A stretch of DNA of 64,000 nt from positions 50,633,001 to 50,697,000 of the forward strand of contig NC_134371.1 in the NCBI RefSeq assembly GCF_035582795.1. The letters run 5' to 3'. Positions 34,501 to 43,259 of the stretch are shown here, piece after piece. Both the position numbers and the translations under genes were made by a program. The stretch's first letter is position 1; each line of letters starts with the position of its first letter. This stretch comes from Mycteria americana. Its lineage: Eukaryota > Chordata > Aves > Ciconiiformes > Ciconiidae. The notes below the pieces were generated by a model. It was not told the DNA's origin and did not search any database. It saw only the letters and a program-made list of their open reading frames with translations.

Positions 34501-36852
34501 TGAGGAAGTTGTTTTCATCTCTCAAAATATTACCGCTTCACTCTAAAGAGTGGGTCGTCTTGTATCTTTTGGAGTTTCTGGGCGTAGAAAAACTTAGACT
34601 GAAGTGTTCCACATAATGAGATCTGTGTAGGTCTGTTTTCGCTACGTGAAGCATGTACTCCATGTATCTCCACTGCTAACCTGAATCATCAGAACTGGCT
34701 AACATGCCAGTTGGAAAAAATGTGATGCATTCCAGGATGAAGCCTTTGTATTAGAGCTGGATTAACTGCTGTGTAGCCATCTAGCACAACTACCACAATG
34801 ACAGAGACGGGAAAGAATTAAGATGGTCATAAGGGTTTCCTTTCCCTCCTTGGGAAAATGTTTAAAAGTTAAGAACTGGATTTCTTGTATGAATACAAGT
34901 GTTGACGCAGCAGTCCAGTGTTGAAAACTGTACAGTCTTAAAGCTCAGGCCCTCCTCTGTGCACTAAACAATGAGACAAAGTGACTGCATACAAAACAGT
35001 GTTTAATTCTTTTGGTATTTTGCACTTTCTTAAGATACCATTCTGATCTTTTCTGTAGGTGTCTTTACGCTTGTCACTGAGGATTTTAAAAAAAAAAAGG
35101 GAGGGCAAAATAATCAACATTTGCTGTACTAAGAATGTTTTCATTTCTGTTTTCTAGGTTGGAACTGTGGTTGATTCTCCCATAGACTTTTACCATAGTC
35201 GAATCCCTAAGAAACAAAGGAAGAGAACAATTGTTGAAGAGCTGCTTGCGGATTCTGAGTTTAGAAGGTATTTTAAAATGGTTTTGTAATTCTAATATCC
35301 TGTGTAAGAGAGGAGTATTAACTATATAACTTTGTTGTTTTATTCAGCTTATATGGGGTTTTTTATACTTCAAAGAAAAGTTTTTAGCTGTTTTAGCACT
35401 TCAGCAGCACTGCCATTGAGAAGATCTAAGGGACAGGAGATAATTAGACTGAGACAGCATATGTTTTGTCTTCATAAAAGGGTTATGTTTTACTCGGGTC
35501 ATCACTGTTGGCAGCCACTCTTAAAATAATGTCAGTGTTGAAGAGATAACAATCAGCCCTATTCTGGTTCACTTCTAAAGTAAGTGTCTGCACAGGCTTA
35601 CACCAAAAACCAAGGGCTCTGAATGAGTGATTTATGCCTATGCATGCACTTTTTTTTGTGGTTTAAAGACTGAATAATTTTTCTTGTCATAATTGGTAGA
35701 AAAGTGCTGACTGTAATTCTATGAAAGTTGATATTTTGTTTTATAAGCATGTCGGTCTGCCACCTGTCATAGGAATCAAAATTGCTCTAGAAGTCTTACT
35801 TGAATATGATTGGATCAATGTCTGCCTAACCTACAATTTCTGGAGTAGATCCCTTAGTTGATCCATTTTGATATTGGTTATTACATGATGTTAATCTGCA
35901 CTTCTTCTTTCACGTAATGACATGTTTTCTTGGAAGTAGTACATGATTTGGGATTATAAGGTTAATGTTGTCAGGCTTGTGAATTAATTATTAATGTTGG
36001 GAAGGCAAGTTAGTATAGCTCTTCCTTAACTAGTTTTTTGGCTTGACCTGATTTATAAGGTATTTTTTAGAAGCTATTTTTAAAAATTAATGTATTTGAA
36101 ATATAGTCAGTTAATTTATATTGTGGCTAATTAAGGGCTTTAACCAGATACTTTAGCATTAGTGCAGATATTTGTCAGGTTTCAGTGTCACAATTAAAAG
36201 CCTCAATACTGCTCAGTGTGCAGTGGTCCGCTGTAGTAATTGGTACAGGTACATAAGAATATGTATTAGAGGACCTAGCAACTCATGTTCAGTAAGTCTG
36301 TCCTGTTCACTGTTTAGTGTTAATCTCATCTCAGTTTTCAATCTTGAGTAGAGTAAGGTTGATCATCTTGAGTTTGCTGAGAAGGGAGTATAAAAATGGA
36401 TATAATTTGTCGATAGTATTGTCGAAATTGATGAGTGTTCCCACTTGAGCAGTAGCAGTGTTTTAGTAAACGGTCCAAAAAGTGATTGTGTATGCAATGA
36501 AGAACCCTCTGGTTATGCCAAAATTAATGATTCTTCAATCAAATTTACTTCCAAAACAAATTTACCTGCATTTATCATTAATCCAAGTGTTGATTTCACT
36601 TTACCTACACATAAGTGTATAAAATTAAAGAAATCAGACTTGGAAAACATCATGAGAGAACTCAGTTTGGCAAATTATATATGTAGAGTACTTTCCATGT
36701 TATCTTTTCCTGAACTTTGGTTTACCATGCTTAAAAGTAAATTATCTATTTTGTTCAGATATAATAAAAAGAAGTATCAGGAGATCATGAGTGAAAAAGC
36801 AGCTTTTGCAGCAGGGAAGAGGAATCGGAAGAAGAAGAAATTTCACAATTAA
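28090..36852 (+). CDS. DNTTIP2: Nucleolar Fcf2-domain protein (TdIF2)
   Basis: Seven coding exons join to 817 codons: 28090-28194, 29273-31020, 32523-32658, 33358-33453, 33835-33999, 35158-35267 and 36759-36852. All junctions are GT-AG and in frame. The product is a nucleolar, chromatin-associated acidic protein. Its C-terminal Fcf2 domain (about residues 696-800, GDGWFGMKAPEIT through RKRTIVEELLADSEFRRY) belongs to the yeast Fcf2 family, needed for early cleavages of pre-rRNA in the small-subunit processome. The large exon 2 encodes a low-complexity Ser/Glu-rich region with three tandem repeats and an acidic stretch near residues 585-610. The C terminus is basic (KRNRKKKKFHN), a likely nuclear/nucleolar signal. 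Human DNTTIP2 is 756 residues, so this copy has a longer disordered part. No break was seen. Confidence 0.95.
29273..31020 (+). CDS. DNTTIP2: DNTTIP2 coding exon 2 (large)
   Basis: Codons 36-617 plus two bases of codon 618; acceptor CCTTTTCTAG, donor GATGT|GTAAGT. It holds the S-x-A/T-E-S-x-x ... R-x-T-R-x-R-Q repeats at about residues 109-135, 168-194 and 212-238, then Ser/Glu-rich sequence, and the conserved ALFVIDT-like motif (GLFVIDTEPGMSSSQKYYLD) near residue 550. The long acidic run before the donor matches the human protein. Confidence 0.95.
31529..31640 (-). mobile_element. Short CR1 3' fragment in DNTTIP2 intron 2
   Basis: The plus strand reads 'catagaatcatagaataatt' then 'taagttggatgagatgtctt' and 'tagtccaactcctgctaaaa', the antisense of the CR1 terminal repeats and 3' UTR. 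Confidence 0.75.
32523..32658 (+). CDS. DNTTIP2: DNTTIP2 coding exon 3
   Basis: Completes Val618 and encodes residues 619-663. SSSIDPGLNIKKLGGLYISF is near-identical to the human segment. Acceptor TTCCCTTTTAG, donor CAG|GTAATG. Confidence 0.94.
33358..33453 (+). CDS. DNTTIP2: DNTTIP2 coding exon 4
   Basis: Residues 664-695 (LLQKSIITPDFEKKECVPPF onward), acceptor TTCTTACAG, donor AGA|GTAAGT, phase 0. The frame stays open past the donor, but the extension has no similarity to the human protein. Confidence 0.93.
33835..33999 (+). CDS. DNTTIP2: DNTTIP2 coding exon 5 (Fcf2 core)
   Basis: Residues 696-750, with GDGWFGMKAPEIT and KMRASLDPKHFYKKNDRDGL followed by PKYFQ, the core of the Fcf2 domain. 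Acceptor TGCATCCTAG, donor CAG|GTAAGG. Confidence 0.96.
35158..35267 (+). CDS. DNTTIP2: DNTTIP2 coding exon 6 (Fcf2 core)
   Basis: Residues 751-786 plus two bases of codon 787. Contains DFYHSRIPKKQRKRTIVEEL, the best conserved Fcf2 block. Acceptor TTTTCTAG, donor AGAAG|GTATTT. Confidence 0.96.
36759..36852 (+). CDS. DNTTIP2: DNTTIP2 coding exon 7 and stop
   Basis: Completes Arg787 and encodes 30 residues (YNKKKYQEIMSEKA ... KKKKFHN) then TAA. Acceptor TTTTGTTCAG. The basic tail matches the human C terminus. The frame is open for another 314 bases upstream, but that part is intron. Confidence 0.95.
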
Positions 36853-37379
36853 GACTTGAAGAAAAATAACAAGCTGGAACAACTTATTTGTTATAAAACT
36901 TTTTAAAGAATGCTTTGGTTGTGGTGTTTTTTCTTTTTTAAGATTGCAGGTCATGTGCAAATTGAGGTTCAGGGAATTTCTTGCAGTGACAATTTGGTAG
37001 GGAGCTTTATCAAATTATCAGGTATTTCAACTTAAATTAATTTTTATTTAAAAATTTAATTAATTTGTATTTAAATTAATGTGTATGTAAAAAGATAATT
37101 ATATGAAAGCATATTGTTAAATCTGAGCACAAAATCCAACTTCATGGATTGTGGTCTTTTCATGCTTCAGTCTTTACATCAGTGAATTAGTAAATTCAGT
37201 TTAAAGTTATGTGTGTAATTCACCTTGGCACCTGTTAATGTGCCAGAACAAATTTTTCCATGTCTTGTCAGAAGTGCTGCTGGCCAATTCTGTAATAGAA
37301 GGTATTGAGAAATAGTTTGGTTGTGAAGGGTTTATTTCAACATTGACCATAATAGGATTGAGAATGTCCTGGAATTCAG

Positions 37380-37545
37380 CGTATACACATATAATCTTAT
37401 ATATATATTAAAAAATAATACAAATTTTATATATATATAATTTATACATAAATATAAACAAATAATAAAGAATATATAAATTGCCTATTGTTTAATAGAT
37501 AAAATAATGTAAATATTATTTATATATAAAATTTTAACATTCAGT
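37380..37545. repeat. AT-rich low-complexity block
   Basis: Alternating TA and poly-A/T stretches about 165 bases long, just downstream of DNTTIP2 and containing its first AATAAA. Confidence 0.7.
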
Positions 37546-39378
37546 CATATGTTGCTTTTACTAAGTTTCACCATTTGATAATTGTCTAATGATATTTCTG
37601 AAAATAACTCGACAGTAGGGTCCATTATCTAGGGTGTAGTGTGCAGATTGTGGTCTGGTAGCTGACTTGGAATAGTTCTTCGGGTAAATGAATAGAGTGA
37701 GTTTGGAAGGCCTCTGCTACCATTATAGAACCAGAGATGGCATCAGCTCAGTTCTCCTTTAGTGACAGTCCATAACGTTTTGTGATTGTCAGAACTGCTG
37801 TGGTGTTTGGTTGGGTTTTAATGACCAGGTTATTATATTGCTGTTACAACTAGTGTAACTCAGTCACTTCCCTTAGGTAGCAGAAAAGATGGATAATAGA
37901 AGAACTAAAACTGTCACTACATTGACTTAGGTGGATTGGGTGAGAAAGATTTAGAAGTGATTATCAGAGGACCAGTGCTGTTGATGTTTTCTTATCATAC
38001 GAACACTGACTTTTTTAAAGGTTGCAGATCTTAAACAAGAAGGATGCTCTTAACCGATGTTTAACCATGAAATGTTCTACTACTGAGAATGAGAAGTACT
38101 TGTTTTTTTAAGGATTAGCTATTTGCGCTGGAGATAGCTAAAATGAAATTAGCATCATGGTATATATTGATCACCAACTGAAGCTTGAAAGAAACTTTTC
38201 CCTGATCCTTTGGAGTTTTTTACATTTTTCTGAAGTTGACCATAATGTTTTGCTACCAGAGACAGATGGGAATGTAGATTCCTTAAAAAGTCTTGACTGC
38301 CTGGAGATGAATGGTGTGCAAAGTAAAGTGAATTCATTGGGAAGTATCAAACACATACAAGTAGAACCACCTGTCCCCAAGACTCAGCTAACATGCAGAT
38401 GCTATTCTAATACAATTATATGTATGCTAATATCTCGATTCTCTGTAAATGATAAAAAAGCCAATAAAAACAACTATGGTGTCTCGTTCTCTAGATGAGA
38501 CATGGAAGCACAAAAAAGTTAATACTGAACACTGAGGAAAGAAAACAAGGCACCACAGTAGTTGTCATTCTGTTGCATCGTGGGATGTTCAAGTGCAACT
38601 TTGGAAAAGCGATGTACAACTCTGAAAGACCTTAAAAGAGAAATGCAAGCTTTGGTGTTACGCAGCAAGCAACAACTCAGTGTCTGTTGCTCAGGCTGCT
38701 CAATAGCTAGTTACAGAAGTTACTTCATGTACAACATAGTGAGGGATTTGTTTTATGTTCTATATCTTTTTCCCTTCCTTTGATTTTTCTAATGTCTTCT
38801 GTTTTGCCACACACTGTGCCCAGCAAGTGTCTGTGTTCTGTGTAAACGAGGTGAGATGTACTGGACGGTGTTCGCTGGGCTGCAGCGTAGTACTTGGGGG
38901 TTGTTTGCCGGCTTGCCAGTCAGCTATTGCCTGAGTTTGGGCTTCAGCCTCTTTTAGTTAAGGCACTACTTAGTGTACCTTTTCTTAACCACCGCTTTAC
39001 ATAAAAGCATAGGCAGGTAGTATTGTGGACTCCTTTACCTTTCAATTAAATTTGATTGACCTAAGGTTTAAGTTGCTGGGGAGAGAGTAAAAACAAAATG
39101 CACCATGTGATTGTATAAGCTTATCAGATTATCAGGTTTCTCTGAAAATACTCAAATACATTAAAAAATTATTTGTGAAACCCTAGCATCGTTTGAGAAA
39201 CTTTGCTTATAAATGCAAGTAATATTTTCTTTTAATGGCTGTCAGAAATATTTGTGTTAATTTGTAATTTTGCCTTTATTGACGTAAACCATTATGAACA
39301 AGAAATTTTCCGGAGATTAAAGGGCAGTAGGTACCATGTTGGGGTTTTTTATATATGCACCTATTGCTGTTTTGGATG

Positions 39379-39418
39379 TCATTGGAATGTTTTGTGCATC
39401 ATTGGAATGTTTTGTGCG
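39379..39418 (+). repeat. 20-base tandem duplication
   Basis: Two adjacent 20-base copies (39379-39398, 39399-39418) differ only in the last base, implying a recent tandem duplication. Confidence 0.85.
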
Positions 39419-39599
39419 GACAGTAATAATTCCTTTCTCCTGTTTCTCTATGCTCCCCTTGGTTTTGCCAATATTCCTTTTTCTTCTTGCCCTGGGGGCA
39501 GAGACTATCCAATGGTTGTACAGCCCAGTGAGTTCACAGTCCATCTCCTAGATGTCGCAGTCAAAAGGGTATAAAGAAAAGGGATTAGGCTGACAGGGG

Positions 39600-40260
39600 C
39601 TGAGGTGTTGCTGGTGTGGTACCACTAGTAGGCGTGGTTAGTTTAGTGAAGCAAAATTCGTGGAGACTACCCTTGAAAATCCAAATCTCCCAACAGGTGA
39701 ATTGGGGTTTCAGACTGTTCCCGAAATGAAACTCAATAGCAACGGAGTTACTGTTAAGCAGGCATCCTTTATTACAGCGCGGGGCAGCACTGGGGATCGC
39801 TCCACCATAAGTGCTCCGACAAACAAGCAAGATCGCAGAGGTTATATGTTGCAAAATCATACATATTCATAAGATTAATTTAGATAAACATGAGATTTCT
39901 TGGAACTCATTAATATATGTAAATGTCTCTGACGCATGCGTACTTAAGTCCTTAGGTGGTCGTTAGGGATCCTCTGGTGGTCGTTGGAGGAAGTCAGTAG
40001 TCTTCATCACTCTGACCGCTGACTGAACTTTGTCTTTACACATGCTCAGTCCATCTTTGTCTCGCTCATACCTTCCTTGCATATCCAAAACCAGGTGGCT
40101 CTTGTGTAGTTTCTCCTTATCAGCCCTTTCCAGGGACACAGGGCCTGAAGAATTCCTTTTTATCTACATTGCAACTATCTCAGCTAACCAAGGATTTAAC
40201 ACAGGCAAAGCATTCTTACTCTAATGATTATTGTTAGGAGGGGGGGAAAGACCATACGTA
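39600..40260 (-). mobile_element. Solo LTR-like retroviral remnant
   Basis: Read on the minus strand, this stretch has the layout of an endogenous retrovirus LTR: a long upstream region, an AT-rich TATA-like area near 39860-39930, then an AATAAA (plus-strand 'cctttattaca', 39766-39776) followed by a short downstream part. No gag, pol or env reading frame and no second LTR were seen in the window, so a solo LTR is the simplest reading. Edges are uncertain and I could not identify a target-site duplication. Family assignment needs a repeat library. Confidence 0.5.
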
Positions 40261-40675
40261 GGTTTCCTTCAAATAAAGAATGCTCGTTAGCAATTCTACT
40301 ATCTAAGCTTCCTTACTTAAGGCCAACCATACTGACAGGCTAGGCTGAATTATGTGCAAAAGGGAAAGTAAAAGGAAACATATTTACAACATTTCTTTTT
40401 GTCTTTGGGGATTTTAGCTCTTTTCATAGGAACAGAAGTAAAAGACTTCTCACTTTCTTCTGTCGTGCTCTCACTGTTCACAGTTCTTCCTTTTTCCTTC
40501 TTTGGGGTGTCTTTAATCTCTTTGCAATCAACTTGGTCTCCTTAAAACTGAAGCTATCTTCTTACCATTGCTATTTTCCATGTGATAAAACTGTTTTTGA
40601 TGTCTTAATTTTTAAAAAGTCCTGTCTTTATCACAGGAGCCTACCTAGGTAAGTCTTGCTGAGACTTGGAATCCT

Positions 40676-40872
40676 GCCATGACGCAGGTTGGAAGGGACC
40701 ATGAGAGCTTGTCCTGCCCAGCCTCCTGCTCAAAGCAGGGTTAGACCAGGTTGCTCGGGGCTTTATACAATCAGGTTTTGAAAACCTACAAGGGTGGAGA
40801 CTGCACATCTCCCAGAGCTCCGCTGCTTGACTGTCCTCACGGCAAAAAAGTTCTTTGTACCCAGTCAGATAG
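40676..40872 (-). mobile_element. CR1 LINE fragment
   Basis: The plus strand carries 'caggttggaagggaccatga', 'ctcctgctcaaagcagggtt' and 'ctccgctgcttgactgtcct', the antisense of the CR1 3' UTR and ORF2 end. The terminal octamer repeats are missing or decayed. Confidence 0.8.
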
Positions 40873-42180
40873 AAGGATTATTATTGATTATTAGACTGCC
40901 TTTTTGCCTTCACATTGCTTTCTTTTTTTCATTACTCCATAAATTTGTAGCAAGCAGCATCTGTCCAATTTATATCACTTGCTATAAGTCTTGAATTTTT
41001 TTCTCCTGATTCTCTTGATGCATTCTGAAATACTATAAGTATGTTGTCTGTGCAACATTTTCCTCAAAACCCTCTTCATACAAATATTTTGTGGAATTGT
41101 GTCCCTATACTTTCCCACTCAGGTTCACATCAGAACATTACACCTCCAGTGTCGCAGGAGAGGTGTCTCCGTGCTTACCTCTAGGAAATGCCCTGCTCCT
41201 TGAACCTGCAATTTTCTCTTTTTCTTTTGGACTGTAGCCCTTAACTAACTTATGCATTTTTAGAGTATCTATTATGTAAATAGTGCTTGCAACATGCAAA
41301 CGTATATGTAAAAGCCTTCAGATTTTTTTCACTTGCAACTAAGCAAATTTTATGAAGCTACGCTTAAATACAAAAAATACAAAGGGAAATAGTATTTGGA
41401 CTGAAATGCACTGCTGGAAGTGACCAAACAAGGAGGAACATTTTGTCTTCTGTCATTTGATTTAGTTGCTTTTTATCAGGTTAATGTAGAGAGGTTTTGG
41501 TTTTGCTATTTATCTGCAACTTCTGAGAAAGTTTGACGTTTCTGTAAAGAGATAGATATATTTTATAGCTAGATGGCATTCTTGAGTGGGTTGCTGTGCT
41601 GCAAAACAGTGATAGTTAATGTTTCTGATGGTGTGTTTCATTTCAATTATGTGGATTTTTCCTTTATTGCTTTTAAATAAACATTAGTACAGTCTGAAAA
41701 AGAGGCTGTAGTCACATTCAGGATTAAAAATAATTGATAAAAAACCCCACAAATTGAATAAAATCATGACTCAGATGAATTTATAATTTATTCAATCCTG
41801 AGCAAAACCAAGGTTTGTTTAGTGCTGCTCCCGTTTTGTGTTTTACCACACAATTTTTAAAATTTGATTGTTGTTGTTAAAATGGCTCTGCATCTTCTGT
41901 CTAGAGGTATGTGTAAGTTAGGAGGAAAAGATGGTATCCACTCGAGTGTTAAATGCTTCAGTTCTGTCTACTGCATTTTGTGGGCTTGTTTTGTTACTTG
42001 AAAATAACCAGAAACGTATCGTGGACCATCACTGAAGTGCCTCCGGGAAAGACACAGTCTTATTTTCAAGTAAACTTACTTTCTGAAGACTGTCCTAGAA
42101 GCCTAACGGCATGAGTAGGCTGGTTTGTAGATACTGACAAATTTGCCGGAGTTGTTGCTGTTGCAGGGGTTTGCTCGCTG
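40873..42180. other. Intergenic, nothing recognised
   Basis: AT-rich sequence between the CR1 fragment and the CpG island at 42.2 kb. No coding exon or RNA gene was recognised. Confidence 0.45.
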
Positions 42181-42599
42181 GCTTTTCTTTTGTACGTATT
42201 AAGAAACTCGTTGCGTGCGGAGGCGGAGAGCCGGCTGTCGGAGGGCTGCCCTCCTCCCCTCCGCTGCAGGCTGCTGCCGGACGGGCCCTGCCCGCTGGGG
42301 AGGGCTGCAGCGGGCGCCACGCGCGCCCCGGCGCTCCCTCACCGCGCGCCGACGGCGGTCGTTCCCTGAGGGCAGACGACGGGACAAGGAGGAGAAGGAG
42401 GAGGAGAGCCCTTCTCCCGCCGGCTCGGAGGCAAGCGGCCACTCGCGGCGGCGCCCATCCTCGGCCCTCCACCTTTCTCGCTGGCGGTTAACCATCTTAA
42501 TGCCGCTGGGGCCGAGCGGACGTCGGAGCGCAGACGGCCGGTCCGCTGCCACGCTCGGTGGAGGCTGGTGCCGTTGACTCCGCCTGCTCCCAGCCTTCC

Positions 42600-42705
42600 C
42601 CACTCTCCGTCAGGCACGCCGGGAGGCGGGCCCGGAGAGCCTCGCCGCCGGGAGCCGGCCGCCGGGAAGCGCCAGGTCGGCCGACCCGATTGTTCCGGCA
42701 GAGAG
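42600..42705 (+). other. Candidate non-coding first exon (donor at 42706)
   Basis: A near-consensus splice donor, GAGAG|GTAAGG, lies at 42706 inside the CpG island, 68 bases before the edge of the tRNA gene. The exon start is unknown; 42600 is a placeholder. It could be a 5' UTR exon of BCAR3, in which case the tRNA gene would lie in intron 1 on the opposite strand, or of a non-coding RNA. Confidence 0.3.
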
Positions 42706-42760
42706 GTAAGGGACGGGATAGCGGCGTAAAAAGATTTCCGCCAAAAGCGCGGGGGGGGGT

Positions 42761-42764
42761 AAAA
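42761..42764 (-). terminator. Pol III terminator of tRNA-Arg
   Basis: TTTT on the minus strand nine bases after the tRNA 3' end, the standard RNA polymerase III stop signal. Confidence 0.8.
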
Positions 42765-42773
42765 GAGAAGACG

Positions 42774-42858
42774 CGACTCCGCCGGGACTCGAACCCGGAA
42801 CCTTTGAATCCCTTCACCCTCTAGAAGTCCAATGCGCTATCCATTGCGCCACGGAGCC
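42774..42858 (-). tRNA. tRNA-Arg (anticodon UCU), intron-containing
   Basis: The minus strand gives an 85-base gene starting GGCTCCGTGGCGCAATGGAT and ending CGGCGGAGTCG. The acceptor stem pairs GGCTCCG with CGGAGTC, the A box is TGGCGCAATGG and the B box is GGTTCGAGTCC. The anticodon loop reads CTTCTAA after removal of a 12-base intron at 42810-42821, placed one base 3' of the anticodon as is canonical. No CCA is encoded. A TTTT terminator for RNA polymerase III follows on the minus strand (plus-strand AAAA, 42761-42764). All parts look intact, so it is probably functional. Confidence 0.96.
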
Positions 42859-42990
42859 ACCTGTTGGATTCTTTGCACACCGCCCGTAGAGCCTGCGCGC
42901 GACGCCCCCCGGCCGGCGCCCCCCGCCTACGGCCGTTGGAAGGGGCCGGGGCCGAGGGTGGGCGGTGGTCCACGCGCGGGCGGTGGGTAC

Positions 42991-43248
42991 TCTCCTTCTT
43001 TTCTTTTCTTTTCTTTTCTTTTCTTTTCTTTTCTTTTCTTTTCTCTTCTCTTCTCTTCTCTTCTCTTCTCTTCTCTTCTCTCCTCTCCTCTCCTCTCCTC
43101 TCCTCTCCTCTCCTCTCCTCTCCCTCTCCCTCTCCCTCTCCCTCTCCCTCTCCCTCTCCCTCTCCCTCTCCCTCTCCCTCTCCCTCTCCTCTCCTCTCCT
43201 CTCCTCTCCTCTCCCTCTCCTCTCCCTCTCCTCTCCCTCTCCTCTTCT
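42991..43248 (+). repeat. Graded pyrimidine microsatellite mosaic
   Basis: Pure C/T on the plus strand, in ordered blocks: nine TTCTT (42996-43040), eight TTCTC (43041-43080), eight TCCTC (43081-43120), eleven TCCCTC (43121-43186), about five TCCTC (43187-43211), then three 11-mers TCCCTCTCCTC. It begins about 130 bases upstream of the tRNA-Arg gene. A homopurine-homopyrimidine tract this long can form H-DNA triplex. Confidence 0.95.
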
Positions 43249-43259
43249 TACCGGTATGA

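Larger units (their letters stand above)
36853..39590 (+). other. DNTTIP2 3' UTR and intergenic spacer
   Basis: AT-rich. AATAAA occurs at 37464-37469, about 0.6 kb after the stop, and again at 38463-38468; the first is the likelier DNTTIP2 poly(A) signal. A small frame at 38157-38498 has no recognised similarity. No other gene was seen. Confidence 0.45.
42190..42990 (+). promoter_or_regulatory. CpG island, probable BCAR3 promoter
   Basis: About 0.8 kb of CpG-rich sequence that includes the tRNA-Arg gene. In human, tRNA-Arg-UCU lies close to the 5' end of BCAR3 in divergent orientation, next to DNTTIP2. In this window that predicts a plus-strand BCAR3 promoter here. No BCAR3 coding exon is visible in the window, which is consistent with its long 5' introns but leaves the assignment as an inference. 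Confidence 0.5.

Noticed and set aside
36445-36758. Open frame extending upstream from DNTTIP2 exon 7
   Set aside because: A consensus acceptor at 36758 and continuity with exon 6 give the known C terminus; the extension has no similarity to the family.
42095-42472. Minus-strand frame with a poly-Leu, signal-peptide-like stretch
   Set aside because: The leucines come from a purine-rich GGAGAAGGAGG simple repeat in the CpG island; no splice context or family match supports it.
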